Below, in pieces: positions 17,021-25,216 of a stretch of 64,000 nt of DNA. The first letter of the stretch is position 1; every line of letters starts with the position of its first letter. Both the position numbers and the translations under genes were made by a program. The stretch comes from Rhodanobacter sp. UBA5168 (GTDB taxonomy: Bacteria; Pseudomonadota; Gammaproteobacteria; Xanthomonadales; Rhodanobacteraceae): NCBI GenBank assembly GCA_002413455.1, contig DHXA01000107.1:8533-72532 (forward strand). The letters are read 5' to 3'. Below the pieces are notes generated by a model. The model was not told the DNA's origin. It was given only the letters and a program-made list of their open reading frames with translations, and did no database searches.

Positions 17021-17599
17021 ATGCGACGCGCAGGGCTGGTGTTGGCGTCGTGCTTGTTCACGGCGGTGGTGCAAGCGGGCACGCCGGCAGACAACGTGCT
17101 GGCGCGCGGCGCGCGCGATGGCGCCACGCCGGCATGGGCGATCGTCGCCGACACGCCCATAGGCTGGACGCGCGACTGCTGCACGTATGCGCGCGCGATC
17201 GGTGTCGACGCCGTGCTTTATCAAGGCGAATGGAACGGCAATCCACAGCGCGTGATGGTGCTCAACGTGTCGCCGCGCAAGCTGCCCACGCTGGCGGCGG
17301 AGGTGCAGGCCGACCGCAAGCGTTACCTGCAGCACGATCCGGCCGGCAAGGTCTCCGGCTTTGTGGTGCGTCAGCGCGCCATGCCGTGCGAGGCGACCGT
17401 CTATCAGGGCAGCGATCATGTCGACGACGTGGTCGTATTCTGCGATCCGGGTCAGGCCAGTGGCGTACGGCTGAGCTGGTCGATGGCGTTCGACGATGCC
17501 GATCCGTCACGCCGCGCATTGCTGGACGACTTCATGCAGGTCGTGGTGGCCACGCGCTGGACGCGGGACGCGACCGCACCGCCCATGCACGGCATCTGA
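17021..17599 (+). CDS. Exported protein of unknown function inside the PdsR/PdsS locus
   Basis: 192 aa with a Sec signal (residues 1-19, ending VVQAG). Four cysteines (RDCCTYA, AMPCEATVY, VVFCDPG) could form disulphides. The centre shows VLYQGEWNGNPQRVMVLNVS. No family recognised. A GTG at 17003 overlapping the pdsR stop is an alternative start that would add six residues. The position between regulator and kinase suggests an accessory envelope sensor or output. Confidence 0.65.
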   Translation: MRRAGLVLASCLFTAVVQAGTPADNVLARGARDGATPAWAIVADTPIGWTRDCCTYARAIGVDAVLYQGEWNGNPQRVMVLNVSPRKLPTLAAEVQADRKRYLQHDPAGKVSGFVVRQRAMPCEATVYQGSDHVDDVVVFCDPGQASGVRLSWSMAFDDADPSRRALLDDFMQVVVATRWTRDATAPPMHGI

Positions 17600-17611
17600 T
17601 CGTTCACCCTG

Positions 17612-19642
17612 ATGACCCTGCGCCGCAAACTCCTGCTGGTCGCGCTGTGCACGCTGGCGCTGCCGATCGCCGGCTGGTTGTACGTGCGGCAGATGGAAGC
17701 GTTGTTGCGCGACGGTCAGGCACAGGCATTGCTGGCGTCGGCGGGAGCGGTGGCGCGCAGCCTGGTGGTGACCGGCGCAGTGCCGCCGGAATCGCAGCGG
17801 AGCTGGTACGTACAGGCGACGCCGGGGCCGATCACCGTGGACGGTTACGGCGACGACTGGGCGCCGCTGACACCGTGGAGTCAGGCGCTGGGTCAGCTCG
17901 GCAAGCTGCTGCTGGCTGCGGACGGGAACGGGCTGTATCTGTACGCGGATGTGCGCGACATCCGGCGTACTCGCGCCGATGCCGATGATGCGAACGCGCT
18001 GGCCGCCGATCATCTGATCCTGACCCTGGGCAATGCGGCCGGACAACGGCGTTACCTGCTGACCAGCGCGGCGCCCGGACCGCTCATTGCACAGCCGCTC
18101 GACCCGGCGGTCGAAGGCTTGCCCGACCTGCTCGCTGCGCAATGGCAGGAGGATGGCAGCGGCTATCAGGTCGAGCTGCGGCTGCCGACGACCTTGCACC
18201 TGAGCGTACTCGGTGTCGGCGTGTACGACGCAGCGGCCGGCGGCGACCGCATGGCTTCCGATACGCGGACCTTGCTGAGCTATTCGGACAAGCTTTCCGG
18301 CGAGCTGGCGCAGCTCGTGCCCGACCGCGTGCAGGCGCGCGTGCTGGCGCCGCAAGGCTGGCTGCTGGCGCGCGCCGGCCGTCTCGACAGCGCGCCAGGT
18401 GCCGACGACCAGCCAGGCTGGTTCGCCTCGCTGGTCTATCGCTCGCTGCTGGCGACCCGGCTGGAGGATGCCAACCCGTGGTCGCAGGACGTACCGCGGC
18501 TGGATACCCCGGAGGTCGGCCAGGCGGGCGCCGGCAAACCGGTGGCCGTGTGGCGCAGTGGTGAGGAACGCGGCAGCGTGGTGCTTGCCGCCGCCGTGCC
18601 GATCGCGCGTGCGGGCAAGGTCGACGGCGTGCTGCTGCTGGAGCAGGCCAGCCGTGCCGTACCGCTGCTGGCCAACCGCGCGCTGTTCGGCCTGCTGCTG
18701 ACCAGCTTCGGCGTGCTGCTGGTGGCCGGCGGCATCCTGCTGGCGTTCGCCACACGGCTCAGCCTGCGGCTCGGGCGACTGCGCAACGCGGCTGAACGCG
18801 CCCAGCTCAACGATGGACGTCTGGACGGCTTGTTCGAACAGGGTCGTTTCCCGATGAGCGACGCACCGGACGAGATCGGCGATCTCGCGCGCAGTTTCGA
18901 GCAACTGTTCGAGGTGGTCGGCGGCTACACCGATTACCTGCGCACGCTGGCCTCGAAACTCTCGCACGAACTCAACACGCCGCTGGCGATCGTGAAATCC
19001 TCGCTGGACAACCTCGAACATGCTCTGCAGGAGCGGGCCGCGCTGCCGGCCGAGGCGCAGCCGTATCTGGCGCGTGCCCGCGACGGCGTGGCGCGGCTCG
19101 GTGCGCTGGTGCGCGCGATGAGCGAGTCGAGCCGGATGGAGCGATCGATCGTCGCGGCAGAACCCGAGGACGTCGACCTGCGCGACGTGGTGCGTGGCTG
19201 CGCCGACGCTTACCGCGCCTTGATCGGCGCTCGCCGGCTCGACTCCATGTTGCCCGACGCGCCGTTGTACCTGCATTGCGCGCCCGAGCTGCTCGCGCAG
19301 GCGCTGGACAAGCTGCTCGACAACGCACTGTCGTTCACGCCCGAACATGGCTGGTTGCGCCTGAGCCTGCATGCCACCGCGGACGGCGCCGAGATCGAGC
19401 TGGCCAATCAGGGCCCGCTATTGCCCGCAGCGATGCAGGGTCGACTGTTCGATTCGCTGGTCAGCCTGCGCGACAGGGCCACTCCCGGCGATGCGCCGCA
19501 CCTGGGCCTGGGCCTGTACGTGGTTCGGCTGGTCGCCGAGCGCCACGGCGGCATCGCCAGCGCGCGCAACCTGGACGACGGCAGTGGCGTAGCGTTCAGC
19601 CTTACCTTGCGTGGCATGCCACGGCAGCGCCTGGGCGGTTGA
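17612..19642 (+). CDS. pdsS: PdsS-type sensor histidine kinase (proteobacterial dedicated sortase system)
   Basis: 676 aa. Helix 1 (residues 7-22) and helix 2 (about 360-385) enclose a large periplasmic domain. Its start (EALLRDGQAQALLASAGAVA, then ITVDGYGDDWAPL) matches the kinases of dedicated-sortase systems, which carry a beta-rich DGYxDDW domain. After a HAMP-like segment come the H-box KLSHELNTPLAIV (His 452), an N-box LDKLLDNALSFTP and GLGLYVVRLVAERHGG. No sortase, sortase substrate or PdsO gene is seen within the window. Confidence 0.85.
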   Translation: MTLRRKLLLVALCTLALPIAGWLYVRQMEALLRDGQAQALLASAGAVARSLVVTGAVPPESQRSWYVQATPGPITVDGYGDDWAPLTPWSQALGQLGKLLLAADGNGLYLYADVRDIRRTRADADDANALAADHLILTLGNAAGQRRYLLTSAAPGPLIAQPLDPAVEGLPDLLAAQWQEDGSGYQVELRLPTTLHLSVLGVGVYDAAAGGDRMASDTRTLLSYSDKLSGELAQLVPDRVQARVLAPQGWLLARAGRLDSAPGADDQPGWFASLVYRSLLATRLEDANPWSQDVPRLDTPEVGQAGAGKPVAVWRSGEERGSVVLAAAVPIARAGKVDGVLLLEQASRAVPLLANRALFGLLLTSFGVLLVAGGILLAFATRLSLRLGRLRNAAERAQLNDGRLDGLFEQGRFPMSDAPDEIGDLARSFEQLFEVVGGYTDYLRTLASKLSHELNTPLAIVKSSLDNLEHALQERAALPAEAQPYLARARDGVARLGALVRAMSESSRMERSIVAAEPEDVDLRDVVRGCADAYRALIGARRLDSMLPDAPLYLHCAPELLAQALDKLLDNALSFTPEHGWLRLSLHATADGAEIELANQGPLLPAAMQGRLFDSLVSLRDRATPGDAPHLGLGLYVVRLVAERHGGIASARNLDDGSGVAFSLTLRGMPRQRLGG

Positions 19643-19763
19643 TCCTGCGCCAGCACTGGCCGAATTGCGGGTATGGTCGCGAGGCGTCCTTGCCAAGTCG
19701 GCTCAAGGTTTTCCGATCCATGCCGTTAAGCGAGGACGGCGTTACCTTCTCGGGAAACCTGCC

Positions 19764-20192
19764 ATGCATGCCCCAGATCTCAACAGACAGTCCTATCGGC
19801 GTCCGCCGATGGCCCGCGCCACCGACCCCCAGCGCATGAACTGGCTGTGGCAGCTGTTCTGCGAGGTGGCCGATATACGTCCCCCCGAGGTTCTCGATGC
19901 GCTGCATGCCCAGCAGATTCCGGTCGACCAGCAGCGGGTTCGCAGCTGGACCGTCAGCGATCGTGACGACGGCTTCTTTCCGGTCTCGATCGCCGAAGTC
20001 GAGCGCAACCTGCGCGCCCTGGTGGTGTTGCGCAGGGCCAAGCGCGAGGAGGATGGTGGATCCACAAACCGCAGTCAGGTGGCCGCTCCGATCGTGGTTG
20101 TCGATGCCAACGCGGACAAATTCGCCATGCCCGGCCACGATGCCTTCAACGTTGAAGAGAGCCTGGCAGAGATCGCTCATCGCGATAGCTGA
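19764..20192 (+). CDS. DUF1456-like (YehS-like) small protein
   Basis: 142 aa. The central segment PPEVLDALHAQQIPVDQQRV then RSWTVSDRDDGFFPVSIAEVE has the spacing of a DUF1456 repeat (an acidic turn ending with a D-G/P-G-F motif and a final helix). Only one repeat is evident, whereas YehS has two, so the assignment is weak. The C-terminal third is low in predicted structure. The start could also be the ATG at 19809. It is a lone gene between pdsS and trpE. Confidence 0.55.
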   Translation: MHAPDLNRQSYRRPPMARATDPQRMNWLWQLFCEVADIRPPEVLDALHAQQIPVDQQRVRSWTVSDRDDGFFPVSIAEVERNLRALVVLRRAKREEDGGSTNRSQVAAPIVVVDANADKFAMPGHDAFNVEESLAEIAHRDS

Positions 20193-20350
20193 CATTCGGG
20201 GCCGGCAGGCTCGTTTGCCTGGCCGTGGGCGACGGTGCCCCGCCATGCATGCCAACGATGTGCCAGCGATTCCATTCGACCATTAAAGCGTCCGGACAAC
20301 GCGTTTGGTGGTGATATCAGCAGGTGACGTGCCAATGGCCATGCTTCGCC

Positions 20351-20356
20351 TACAAT
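20351..20356 (+). promoter_or_regulatory. trpE: Possible -10 element upstream of trpE
   Basis: TACAAT lies 36 bases before the GTG start; no good -35 at the usual spacing is visible. Confidence 0.3.
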
Positions 20357-20392
20357 GGCGGCTTCCTCGTTTGGCCATCCGGATCTCCCCAC

Positions 20393-21868
20393 GTGATCTC
20401 CCGAGACGAATTCGACGCGCTGGTTGCCCACGGGCATACGCGCATCCCGCTGGTGCGCGAGGTGTTTTCCGACCTCGACACACCGCTGTCGGTGTACCTG
20501 AAACTGGCCGACGGCCCGTACACCTTTTTGCTGGAATCGGTCGAGGGCGGCGCCACCTGGGGACGCTATTCGATCATCGGCCTGCCGGCGAAACGGGTGT
20601 ATCGCCTGCGCGGGCATGAACTCGAGGTGGAAGACTCGGGCGAAGTCACCGAGCGCCGGCATCTGGACGATCCGCTCGCGGAAATCGAAAAGCTGCGCCT
20701 GCAGTACGACGTGCCGCGGCTGCCGCAGCTGCCGGCGTTCACCGGCGGCCTGGTCGGCTACTTCGGCTTCGAGACGATCGGCTACATCGAACCGCGGCTG
20801 GCGCAGTGGGATCGTGCCGACGAACTGGGCACGCCCGACGTGCTGCTGATGCTGGCCGAGGAGGTCGCCGTCTTCGACAACCTCAAGGGCCGGCTGTACC
20901 TGATCGTGCATGCCGATCCCTCGCAGCCGCAGGCGTACGCCGAGGCGCAGCGCCGGCTCGATGCGCTGGTCTACCGGTTGCGGCAGGGTGGCGCGTCGTA
21001 TCCGCAGCTCACCCAGTCGGTCGCGCTGGACGAGAGTGATTTCAAATCCTCGTTCACCAAGGAAGAGTTCGAGGCGATGGTCGAGCGCGCGAAGGAATAC
21101 ATCCGCGCCGGCGACATCTTCCAGGTGGTGCCGTCGCAGCGGCTCAGCGTCGGCTTCAACGCGAGGCCGGTCGATGTGTACCGCGCGTTGCGCGCGCTGA
21201 ACCCGTCGCCGTACATGTACTTCGTCGACCTCGGCGATACCCAGATCGTCGGCTCCTCGCCGGAAATCCTGGCGCGGCTGAAGGACGGCAAGGTGGTGGT
21301 GCGTCCACTCGCCGGCACGCGCCGGCGCGGCGCGAGCGAAGCAGAAGATCAGGCGCTGGAAGCCGAACTGCTGGCCGATCCGAAGGAGCGCGCCGAGCAC
21401 GTGATGCTGATCGACCTCGGTCGCAACGACATCGGCCGCATCAGCGAAACCGGCACGGTGGAGGTCAGCGAGTCGTTCGCGATCGAGCGCTATTCGCACG
21501 TGATGCACATCGTCTCGCAGGTGCAAGGCACGGCGAAGCCCAACCTCAGCTACATGGACGTGCTGAAAGCCACGTTCCCCGCCGGCACGCTCAGTGGCGC
21601 GCCGAAGATCCGCGCGCTGGAGATCATCCAGGAGCTGGAGCCGTACAAGCGCAACATCTACGCCGGCGCGATCGGCTGGATCGGTTGGTGGGGCGACGCC
21701 GACACCGCCATCGCGATCCGCACCGCGGTGATCCAGAACGGCCGCCTGCACGTGCAGGCCGGCGCCGGCATCGTCTACGACTCCGATCCCGCGGCAGAGT
21801 GGGAAGAGACGATGAACAAGGGCCGCGCATTGTTCCGCGCGGTGGCGCAGGCGGCGAAGGGGTTGTGA
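20393..21868 (+). CDS. trpE: Anthranilate synthase component I
   Basis: 491 aa. It makes anthranilate from chorismate in tryptophan synthesis. Motifs: LLESVEGGATWGRYSIIGLP (tryptophan-feedback LLES region), FTGGLVGYFGFE, PSPYMYFVDLGDTQIVGSSPE, RPLAGTRRRG, LIDLGRNDIGRI and FPAGTLSGAPKIRALEIIQE. The start is GTG at 20393, giving the usual N-terminus VISRDEFDALV. No trpG/D/C follows: the next gene starts inside the stop codon region and is unrelated. In xanthomonads these genes are often separate. Confidence 0.96.
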   Translation: MISRDEFDALVAHGHTRIPLVREVFSDLDTPLSVYLKLADGPYTFLLESVEGGATWGRYSIIGLPAKRVYRLRGHELEVEDSGEVTERRHLDDPLAEIEKLRLQYDVPRLPQLPAFTGGLVGYFGFETIGYIEPRLAQWDRADELGTPDVLLMLAEEVAVFDNLKGRLYLIVHADPSQPQAYAEAQRRLDALVYRLRQGGASYPQLTQSVALDESDFKSSFTKEEFEAMVERAKEYIRAGDIFQVVPSQRLSVGFNARPVDVYRALRALNPSPYMYFVDLGDTQIVGSSPEILARLKDGKVVVRPLAGTRRRGASEAEDQALEAELLADPKERAEHVMLIDLGRNDIGRISETGTVEVSESFAIERYSHVMHIVSQVQGTAKPNLSYMDVLKATFPAGTLSGAPKIRALEIIQELEPYKRNIYAGAIGWIGWWGDADTAIAIRTAVIQNGRLHVQAGAGIVYDSDPAAEWEETMNKGRALFRAVAQAAKGL

Positions 21869-22533
21869 ATCATTCCCGGCGGGTGTGCCTGTTCGCGTTG
21901 CTGTCGATGATTGGTGGCAACGTCGCCATCGCGCGGAATGCGGCGGCGCCGAAGTGGCCCGATACCCCACTCGCGCGCACCCAGGCATTGGCCCTGCTGC
22001 AAACCCTCAACGCCGACCTGCTCAGTCATGACAGCGCGACGCTGACGCTGGAACATTGGTGCGGAGCGCACCATATGGCGTCGCCGGCGCGCGTGATTGC
22101 GCAGCGTGTGCGTGGTGACGACAAGCCGCTGCCGGCCGGGTGGCGCGCGCAGCTGGCGATCGATGCAAACGAGCCGGTGAAGTACCGGCATGTGCAGTTG
22201 AAATGCGGCGACCACGTACTGTCCGAGGCGGACAACTGGTATCTGCCGAACCGGCTGACTGCCGCGATGAATCGTCAGCTCGATAGCAGCGATGTGCCGT
22301 TCGGCAAGGTGGTGCAGCCGCTGCATTTTCGCCGCAAGACGTTGAGCGCCGACTTGCTGTGGTCGCCGTTGCCTGCCGGCTGGGAATTGCATCGTGCGCA
22401 GATGCGACCGACCGCAGGTGCGCTGGCGATGCCGCATCTGCTGCTGCAGCATCGCGCGTTGCTGTTTGCCGGCGATGGCCGGCCGTTCAGCGCGCTGGTC
22501 GAGACGTATACCGACCAGGTGCTGGCGTTCTAG
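21865..22533 (+). CDS. Exported protein with a possible chorismate-lyase (UbiC-like) fold
   Basis: 222 aa from the GTG at 21865, which overlaps the trpE stop and follows GAAGGGG. The N-terminus is a signal peptide. Mid-region EPVKYRHVQLKCGDHVLSEA, VPFGKVVQPL and the C-terminal LLQHRALLFAGDGRPFSALV resemble the strand order of chorismate lyase (substrate-binding Arg in RHVQL, PFG turn, R-x-L-L-x-x-x-x-x-P strand). The likeness is loose and the signal peptide is unusual for that enzyme. It overlaps the convergent amidase gene by four bases. Confidence 0.6.
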   Translation: MNHSRRVCLFALLSMIGGNVAIARNAAAPKWPDTPLARTQALALLQTLNADLLSHDSATLTLEHWCGAHHMASPARVIAQRVRGDDKPLPAGWRAQLAIDANEPVKYRHVQLKCGDHVLSEADNWYLPNRLTAAMNRQLDSSDVPFGKVVQPLHFRRKTLSADLLWSPLPAGWELHRAQMRPTAGALAMPHLLLQHRALLFAGDGRPFSALVETYTDQVLAF

Positions 22534-23315
22534 CCAGCGGTTCGCGTATTGCTACCGGACTCGATCTGCTGCGACAGGTTGTAGAGGATGCGCAGATCTT
22601 CCGCATCGAGCGCGTCCCCGTCGATGCCGCGGAAATGGTTGTGGAACGCCTTCACGGCCGCAGGGCGATCCTCCAGCGGATAGCCGACCAGGCCCATCGC
22701 CATCCATGGATCGAAGCCGGCGGGCGGATCGATCAGCGTGCCGCGTGGCCACAAGCCGAAGCCGGCATCGGCCAGCCGCTTCCAGGGAAACAACGGACCG
22801 GGATCGGGCTTGCGCGAAGGTGCGAAATCCTGGTGGCCGATGACCTGCGTGCGCGGTATGCGCAGGCGGGTCGTCAGGTCGGCCAGCAGGCGCAGCAGGT
22901 TGTCGATCTGCGGTTGCGCGAACGGCGAGTGGCCATCGTTGTCGAGCTCGATGCCGATCGAGGCGGAGTTGACGTCGGTGATCGTGCCCCAGTGGCCCGG
23001 CCCCGCATGCCATGCGCGACGTTCGTCGGACACCAGCTGGTAGATGTGGCCGTCGCTGCCGATCAGGTAGTTCGCACTCACCGGCCCGCCGCTGTTCTTC
23101 GTGCGCAAGGTGTCGAGGCTTTCCTGCACCGAATGCTGGTCGGTGAAGTGCACCACGATCAGCACCGGCCGGCGGATGTCCTGGTTGGGCGACGGCACCC
23201 AGGTCGCCAGCGGATTGCGCGGCGGCGCATGCGCGCAGGCGGCCAGCATGGCCAACAGCACCAGCAGCGCGGCGAGGCGCAGGAACGGAGGGCGGGGAAC
23301 GAATGGCTGGATCAT
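22530..23315 (-). CDS. N-acetylmuramoyl-L-alanine amidase, AmiD/AmpD-like lipoprotein
   Basis: 261 aa. A lipobox (LLAMLAACA) marks a lipoprotein. The amidase_2 zinc ligands are visible: VVHFTDQHSVQESL (first His), WHAG with IGIELDNDG, and VIGHQDFAPSRKPDPGP (last His and the Lys/Asp of the catalytic set). Such enzymes cut between MurNAc or anhydro-MurNAc and L-Ala, releasing peptides. It is the last gene of the minus-strand half of a murein-peptide gene cluster and may start the pathway by freeing stem peptides in the periplasm. Confidence 0.92.
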   Translation of the reverse strand: MIQPFVPRPPFLRLAALLVLLAMLAACAHAPPRNPLATWVPSPNQDIRRPVLIVVHFTDQHSVQESLDTLRTKNSGGPVSANYLIGSDGHIYQLVSDERRAWHAGPGHWGTITDVNSASIGIELDNDGHSPFAQPQIDNLLRLLADLTTRLRIPRTQVIGHQDFAPSRKPDPGPLFPWKRLADAGFGLWPRGTLIDPPAGFDPWMAMGLVGYPLEDRPAAVKAFHNHFRGIDGDALDAEDLRILYNLSQQIESGSNTRTAG

Positions 23316-23388
23316 CGAAGCAATATCCCGACGGTGGTGCGTGAACGGCGTGAATCGAGGCGGCCGGATGGACGATCGGCGCGAGCGG

Positions 23389-24450
23389 TCAGTGCGCGAG
23401 AAACGGCTGTGCGATCTTCAGTGCGGTCTGGTACGGCTCCGGGCCGTTGCGGTTGCTCAGCAGGATCACGGTGAGATGCTGCTTCGGCCAGCGCACGATC
23501 ACGTTGCGGAAGCCGATGCTTTCGCCCGAATGCCACAGCGTGTCACCGGTGATGCGCCAGCCGAAACCGTAGCTGGCCGGATACGGCTCGCCGACCACCC
23601 TCGCGTGCGGACTGAAAGCGAGCTTGCGCGACGCGTCGCTGAGCAGGCGGTCGTCGTACAGCGCGGCGTCCCACCGGGCCAGGTCGTCGATTGATGAATA
23701 GATGCCGCCGTCGCCGCGCGTGGCGCTGGTCAGGTCCTGGTCGGTGCGTTTCCACACGCCGTTCTCTTCGCTGTAACCGTAGGCGCGATGACTGACCTCG
23801 GGGCCGCCGCGCACATGCAACAGCGTGTGGTCCATGCGCAGCGGCGCGAAGATGCGTTGCCGCAGGAAGTCGGGCAGGCTCTCGCCCGAGGCCCTCTCCA
23901 CCACCAGGCCAAGCAGCACGTAGCCGGAGTTGCTGTAGCGGTACGCCGTGCCCGGGGCGAAGTAGCTCTTCGGTGTGGCCGCCAGCAGGCGCAGCACGTC
24001 GTTGTCGTTGAGCTGTTCGGTGGTGCTGGCCGGCATCAGGTCTTCGTAATCGATCAGGCCGCCGGTGTGACTCAGCAACTGGCGCAGCGTCACCTTGTCG
24101 GTCGTCGCCGGCAGCGACGGCAGCCAGTGGCGGATCGGGTCGTCCAGCTTCAGCTTGCCGTCCTCGGCCAGCAGCAGGATCGCCGCGGCGGTGAACTGCT
24201 TGGTCACCGAAGCCAGCCGGTAGTTGGTGGCCGGCGAGGCCTGCTCGTGCTGTTCCAGGTTCGCCATGCCGTAGCCGCGACGGACCAGCGGTTTGCCGTC
24301 CTTGAGCAGCAGCAGCGAGGCGCCGGGACCGTTGCCGTCGTACTTCTGCATCAGCTGAGCGGTGGCGCTGTCGTGCTCCGGTTCGATGGTACTGGCCGCG
24401 CAGCTGCCGAACAGGGTCATCGCGGCGAAAATCAACGTCAGCATACGCAT
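23389..24450 (-). CDS. Exported serine hydrolase (class C beta-lactamase family)
   Basis: 353 aa with a signal peptide or lipobox-like end (LFGSCAAS). The active-site triad motifs are SVTK (nucleophile Ser, in LASVTKQFTAAA), YSN (SxN-type, in AYRYSNSGYVLL) and HSG (third motif, WHSGESIGFRN). Members are penicillin-binding proteins, esterases or D-aminopeptidases rather than always beta-lactamases. It is in the minus-strand murein gene block, 73 bases from the amidase, so a D-amino-acid peptidase or esterase on muropeptides is plausible. Confidence 0.85.
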   Translation of the reverse strand: MRMLTLIFAAMTLFGSCAASTIEPEHDSATAQLMQKYDGNGPGASLLLLKDGKPLVRRGYGMANLEQHEQASPATNYRLASVTKQFTAAAILLLAEDGKLKLDDPIRHWLPSLPATTDKVTLRQLLSHTGGLIDYEDLMPASTTEQLNDNDVLRLLAATPKSYFAPGTAYRYSNSGYVLLGLVVERASGESLPDFLRQRIFAPLRMDHTLLHVRGGPEVSHRAYGYSEENGVWKRTDQDLTSATRGDGGIYSSIDDLARWDAALYDDRLLSDASRKLAFSPHARVVGEPYPASYGFGWRITGDTLWHSGESIGFRNVIVRWPKQHLTVILLSNRNGPEPYQTALKIAQPFLAH

Positions 24451-24496
24451 GCCAAACCTCCGGACAGAGATCGCGTCGGCGCGGGCGCACCCGGGT

Positions 24497-25216
24497 TCAT
24501 TGCACCGGCACGTCGTAGATCGTGTGCGGCGTGGGTTCCGGCGTGAAGGTGTAGTGCCACCATTCGAACGGATAGTTGCGGAAGCCGCCGCGCTCCATCG
24601 CGTTGCGCAGCAGTGCGCGGTTCTCGCGCTGCAGTGGCGTGAGGCCGGGCGTATCGGTGTTCGCGCGCACGCCGAAGTAGTCGAAGTCGGTGCCCATCTG
24701 CAGCGGCTCGCAGTGCGTGTCGTCGGTGGCGCAGCGTTCCAGCGTGAGGTCGGCGGTGCTGCCGCGGCTGTGGCCGGATACCGGCGCGATGTAGTCGCCG
24801 AGCAGCTTCGACTTGTCCAGCGTCGGGTAGTGCTGCGCCTTCGTGCGCTGGTCGCCGAGGTCGTGCGCCCAGCGCACGAAATGCGCCACCGCGCGGGCGG
24901 GGCGGTAGCAGTCCCAGATCTTCAGGCGCAGGTGCCGCGCGCGCAGGTCGCGTTCGACCCGTGCCAGCGCCTCGGCGACCGGCCGCAGCAGGAAACACTT
25001 GGGCGCGCGATAGCCGTCCACCGGCGCGCCCACGAAGTTGTCGCTGCCCGCGTACTTGATGTCCTCGGCGATGTCCGGCACCAGCGTGCGGATGTCGACC
25101 AGGTTGGCCGCCGCCGCGGTCTTCGCCGGCGAAAGGGAGATTGGCTGCTCAGCACGGCTGCCGAGCGGGCAGCCGATGGCGATGAGCAACGCGATGGCAG
25201 CGAGCGGCCGGCGCAT
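24497..25216 (-). CDS. ddpX: D-alanyl-D-alanine dipeptidase (DdpX/VanX family), exported
   Basis: 239 aa with a Sec signal (residues 1-22). Zinc-ligand motifs of the M15D family are present: SGHSRGSTADLTLE (HxxxxxxD) and FEWWHYTF (ExxH). DCYRP (in LKIWDCYRPARA) is the conserved substrate-binding Arg region. It hydrolyses D-Ala-D-Ala to two D-Ala. The start codon overlaps the stop of the upstream serine hydrolase (TGATG). In a cluster with no vancomycin-resistance ligase its role is catabolic: recovering D-Ala from murein. Confidence 0.92.
   Translation of the reverse strand: MRRPLAAIALLIAIGCPLGSRAEQPISLSPAKTAAAANLVDIRTLVPDIAEDIKYAGSDNFVGAPVDGYRAPKCFLLRPVAEALARVERDLRARHLRLKIWDCYRPARAVAHFVRWAHDLGDQRTKAQHYPTLDKSKLLGDYIAPVSGHSRGSTADLTLERCATDDTHCEPLQMGTDFDYFGVRANTDTPGLTPLQRENRALLRNAMERGGFRNYPFEWWHYTFTPEPTPHTIYDVPVQ

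Noticed and set aside
20193-20392. Possible trp attenuator upstream of trpE
   Set aside because: No leader peptide with tandem Trp codons and no terminator hairpin seen.
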